This document shows positions 49,016 through 50,960 of a stretch of 50,960 nucleotides of DNA, piece by piece. A model generated the notes under the pieces. It had not been told where the DNA came from. It searched no databases and worked only from the letters and a program-made list of their open reading frames with translations. Position 1 is the first letter of the stretch; each line of letters starts with the position of its first letter. Origin of the DNA: Lujinxingiaceae bacterium (GTDB lineage Bacteria > Myxococcota_A > Bradymonadia > Bradymonadales > Bradymonadaceae); contig JACCWM010000177.1 of NCBI GenBank assembly GCA_013697635.1, forward strand, positions 1-50,960. Direction: 5' to 3'. A program made the position numbers and the translations under genes.

Positions 49016-49447
49016 ATGCAGATCCGTGATTTGATGACCCCCGCCCCGATCGTCGCCACCCGCGAGACCGCGATTCGCACCGTGCTCGACAGCATGATCG
49101 AGCACAATATTCGCCACGTACCCATTGTCGAAGACGCCATGGTGATCGGCATGCTCAGCCAGCGTGACATGACTTTTTTGGCCGGCGCCCTCGATTTGTT
49201 CTCCGATTTGGATACGTCCTTCATCGACTCGATCATCGACATGCCGCTCAGCCGTCTCGACGAGATGAACATGAAGCTCGAGGGAGATGTCTTCACCGTT
49301 GATGCCGGCGACGACGTGATGGTGGCCGTCGATATCCTGATCAACAAGCCGGTCTCCGCGCTCGTCGTCACCGAAGGCCCCACCGAGCGCGTGGTCGGAA
49401 TCTTGAGTTACGTCGACATCTTGCGCTGGGTTCGCGAGCGAGGCTGA
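49016..49447 (+). CDS. CBS-domain pair protein
   Basis: A 143-residue protein with GGAG seven bases before ATG 49016. Two CBS motifs form one Bateman module: MTPAPIVATRETAIRTVLDSMIEHNIRHVPIVEDAMVIGMLSQRDM (split here across residues 7-52) and FTVDAGDDVMVAVDILINKPVSALVV to VVGILSYVDILRW (~85-138). Stand-alone CBS pairs bind adenosine nucleotides and regulate partner proteins. The partner is unknown. It ends 4 bases before the convergent lipoprotein gene. Confidence 0.88.
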   Translation: MQIRDLMTPAPIVATRETAIRTVLDSMIEHNIRHVPIVEDAMVIGMLSQRDMTFLAGALDLFSDLDTSFIDSIIDMPLSRLDEMNMKLEGDVFTVDAGDDVMVAVDILINKPVSALVVTEGPTERVVGILSYVDILRWVRERG

Positions 49448-49451
49448 AAAT

Positions 49452-50507
49452 CTACTCCCCAATCCCCGGCACATCCCGACCTTCTCCAAAATCCAGCACC
49501 CAAAAGCGCGGCAATACCGGATAGCGCTTCGCTGCCGACAGATCGAGGCGTATCGGCGGCTCGAACTGGCCGTCGTCGGCCAGCGCAAAGGTGCCAAAAT
49601 GCATCGCGACGATCGTCTGCGCGCCCAGGGCCTCGTGTGCGTCGACGGCTTCGTCCGGCGAGATGTGCACGGGAGCCATGAACCACTGCGGGCGAAAGGC
49701 GCCAATGGGCAAGATCGCCAGGCGAATGGGCGCGTATTGCTCGCCAATCTCCTCGAAATGGCTGCCCCAGCCCGTATCGCCGGCGAAATACACCGAGCCA
49801 GCCGGCGACGTAATCACGAAGCCGCCCCACTGGCTGTTGTTGCGATCGGTTAGCCCGAGGTTGGTGAAATGTTGGGCTGGCACCCGCACGATCGTCGTCT
49901 CGGGGCCAAGCTGCTCGGCCTGCCCCCACGCCAGATCTTGGCCATTGGTCAACCCATGGCACTCCAGCAAGGCGTTGGTGCCAAGGCCGACGAAAATCTT
50001 CGGATTGTGTGCCTGAGCCAGGCGCTCGAGGGTAGGGATGTCGAGGTGATCGTAGTGGTTGTGGCTGATCAACACGGCGTCGATCGGCGGCAGATCTTCG
50101 AAGCGAATGCCCGGCGGCCGCCGGCGCTTGATTCCCAGATACGGCCGCGGGCCCACGCGCATCGACCAAACCGGATCGGTCAAGATGTTGAGACCGTCGA
50201 CCTGCACGAGCGTCGTTGCATGGTTGACAAAGGTCACCCGCAGCTCCCCCATGCCAACACGTTCGGGCGGTTTGGGCCCAGGCTGCGCGTCGGTCCAATC
50301 ACTCCAGTACCCGGGCTTTCGCGTCGATACCCAGCGCAAGAAGTCGAAGAAGCCTTTGTCGTCGATCGGATCGGGGTTGATGAATTGACGTCCGTCGAAG
50401 TGCTCCGAGGGTGGCGCCTCATAGATTGGCGAAGCAAAGGTCGAGCATCCTTTCAGAAGAAGGGCACCGGCCACCAGGCCAACTAAAGCAAATGCAAGTC
50501 GTCGCAT
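49452..50507 (-). CDS. NAPE-PLD/UlaG-like metallo-beta-lactamase-fold lipoprotein
   Basis: A 351-residue predicted lipoprotein; ATG 50507 with GGAGAG about 8 bases upstream gives the signal LVGLVAGALLLKGC (Cys21). The MBL domain has VNHATTLVQVDGLNILTDPVW, the zinc motif ISHNHYDHLDIPTL (HxHxDH), VPAQHFT, FAGDTGWGSHF and VAMHFGTFAL. This arrangement matches the NAPE-hydrolysing phospholipase D / UlaG-like branch. It may hydrolyse phospholipids or other phosphodiesters in the periplasm or outer membrane. The gene is followed on its 5' side by the terminal repeat block. Confidence 0.88.
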   Translation of the reverse strand: MRRLAFALVGLVAGALLLKGCSTFASPIYEAPPSEHFDGRQFINPDPIDDKGFFDFLRWVSTRKPGYWSDWTDAQPGPKPPERVGMGELRVTFVNHATTLVQVDGLNILTDPVWSMRVGPRPYLGIKRRRPPGIRFEDLPPIDAVLISHNHYDHLDIPTLERLAQAHNPKIFVGLGTNALLECHGLTNGQDLAWGQAEQLGPETTIVRVPAQHFTNLGLTDRNNSQWGGFVITSPAGSVYFAGDTGWGSHFEEIGEQYAPIRLAILPIGAFRPQWFMAPVHISPDEAVDAHEALGAQTIVAMHFGTFALADDGQFEPPIRLDLSAAKRYPVLPRFWVLDFGEGRDVPGIGE

Positions 50508-50613
50508 TGTGTCTCTCCGCGCAGTCCCATGTAGAACGTCAGTTCGGGCCGGAGTATGCGTCGAGCTCGCGCAACAGGCAACGCTGCCTTGAACCGCCAC
50601 GCAGTTTCTTGCG

Positions 50614-50960
50614 GCGCCGCCTGGGGGAACAAGCCCCCAGGCTCGTCGAGCAGATACAGCACCGGCTCTCGCGCCAAGGCGCGCCGGTGCACGTGGGTTC
50701 GGGCAGAGACGTTATTATCCTGATTGCGCCCGGCAGGCTTGCCTGCCACGGGGGCGCTGTATCTGTAACGGAGCCTGGGGGCTTGTCCCCCCAGGCGGGC
50801 GCGGTCCGTCGGCTCCCCTGACCCCACGACGCCAGCGGCCGGCCGCGCTAACATTGGCTCGGTGCGCCGCCTGGGGGAACAAGCCCCCAGGCTCGTCGAG
50901 CAGATACAGCACCGGCTCTCGCGCCAAGGCGCGCCGGTGCACGTGGGTTCGGGCAGAGAC
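50614..50960. repeat. 97-bp direct repeat with internal hairpins at window edge
   Basis: The 97 bases at 50614-50710 recur identically at 50864-50960, a 250-base period, and the second copy is cut by the window end. Each copy holds CCTGGGGG-6-CCCCCAGG (50620-50641) and a long bulged hairpin ACCGGC...GCGCC-AA-GGCGC...GCCGGT (50661-50688). The 153-base spacer holds an inverted version of the first hairpin (50774-50795) and GGCAGGC-TT-GCCTGCC (50732-50747). No gene is supported from 50508 to the end. Confidence 0.9.

Overview
The window reads as one GC-rich, densely coded chromosomal segment from a Gram-negative bacterium. It best fits a deltaproteobacterium-like lineage (Myxococcota or the Bradymonadales group). 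This is inferred from gene content and style, not from a marker gene. The clues are many lipoproteins with a lipobox followed by Asn/Ser or Asp/Val low-complexity linkers, outer-membrane barrels, a Hanks-type Ser/Thr kinase with a C-terminal membrane anchor, tandem endonuclease I lipoproteins and a metalloprotease with SLH repeats. No rRNA, tRNA, CRISPR array or transposase was seen.

Layout. 1-5 kb: a truncated NADP-oxidoreductase start, a transglutaminase-like membrane protein, an Asp-rich lipoprotein, a YagU-like membrane protein, a DUF167 gene broken by a palindromic 25-bp repeat cluster, and ribonuclease Z. 5-11 kb: an RNase Z-like hydrolase, Bcp peroxiredoxin, a very long S41 protease and, divergent from it, a Ser/Thr kinase. 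11.3-17.3 kb: a tightly coupled operon of three propeller-like lipoproteins plus a small outer-membrane barrel, the strongest candidate for an undescribed envelope system. 17.3-24.9 kb: DUF547 protein, superoxide dismutase with a readable promoter and terminator, then further lipoprotein/outer-membrane genes. 24.9-34 kb: housekeeping (methyltransferase, DCC-family protein, M28 peptidase, ClpP, CbpA-type DnaJ, flavin reductase-like protein, NadC, BirA, UspA). 34-42.5 kb: secreted lipoproteins (acidic DxDGD-type repeats, two endonuclease I paralogues, SLH metalloprotease, TolB/DUF3160 fusion). 42.6-43 kb: a hexanucleotide repeat block forming a large inverted repeat. 43-46.3 kb: a lipid operon (degenerate acyl-CoA synthetase, desaturase, hemolysin III). 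46.5-48.9 kb: a RimB-RimK-deacylase operon. The right end has a CBS-domain protein, a NAPE-PLD-like lipoprotein and a 97-bp direct repeat that runs into the window edge.

The overall theme is envelope and surface biology. About ten genes encode predicted lipoproteins, and two encode predicted outer-membrane barrels. Paralogy inside the window (two propellers, two endonucleases) and triplet or hexamer repeat growth in linkers point to local duplication and slippage as active processes. Product names rest on motifs read by eye, with no database search.
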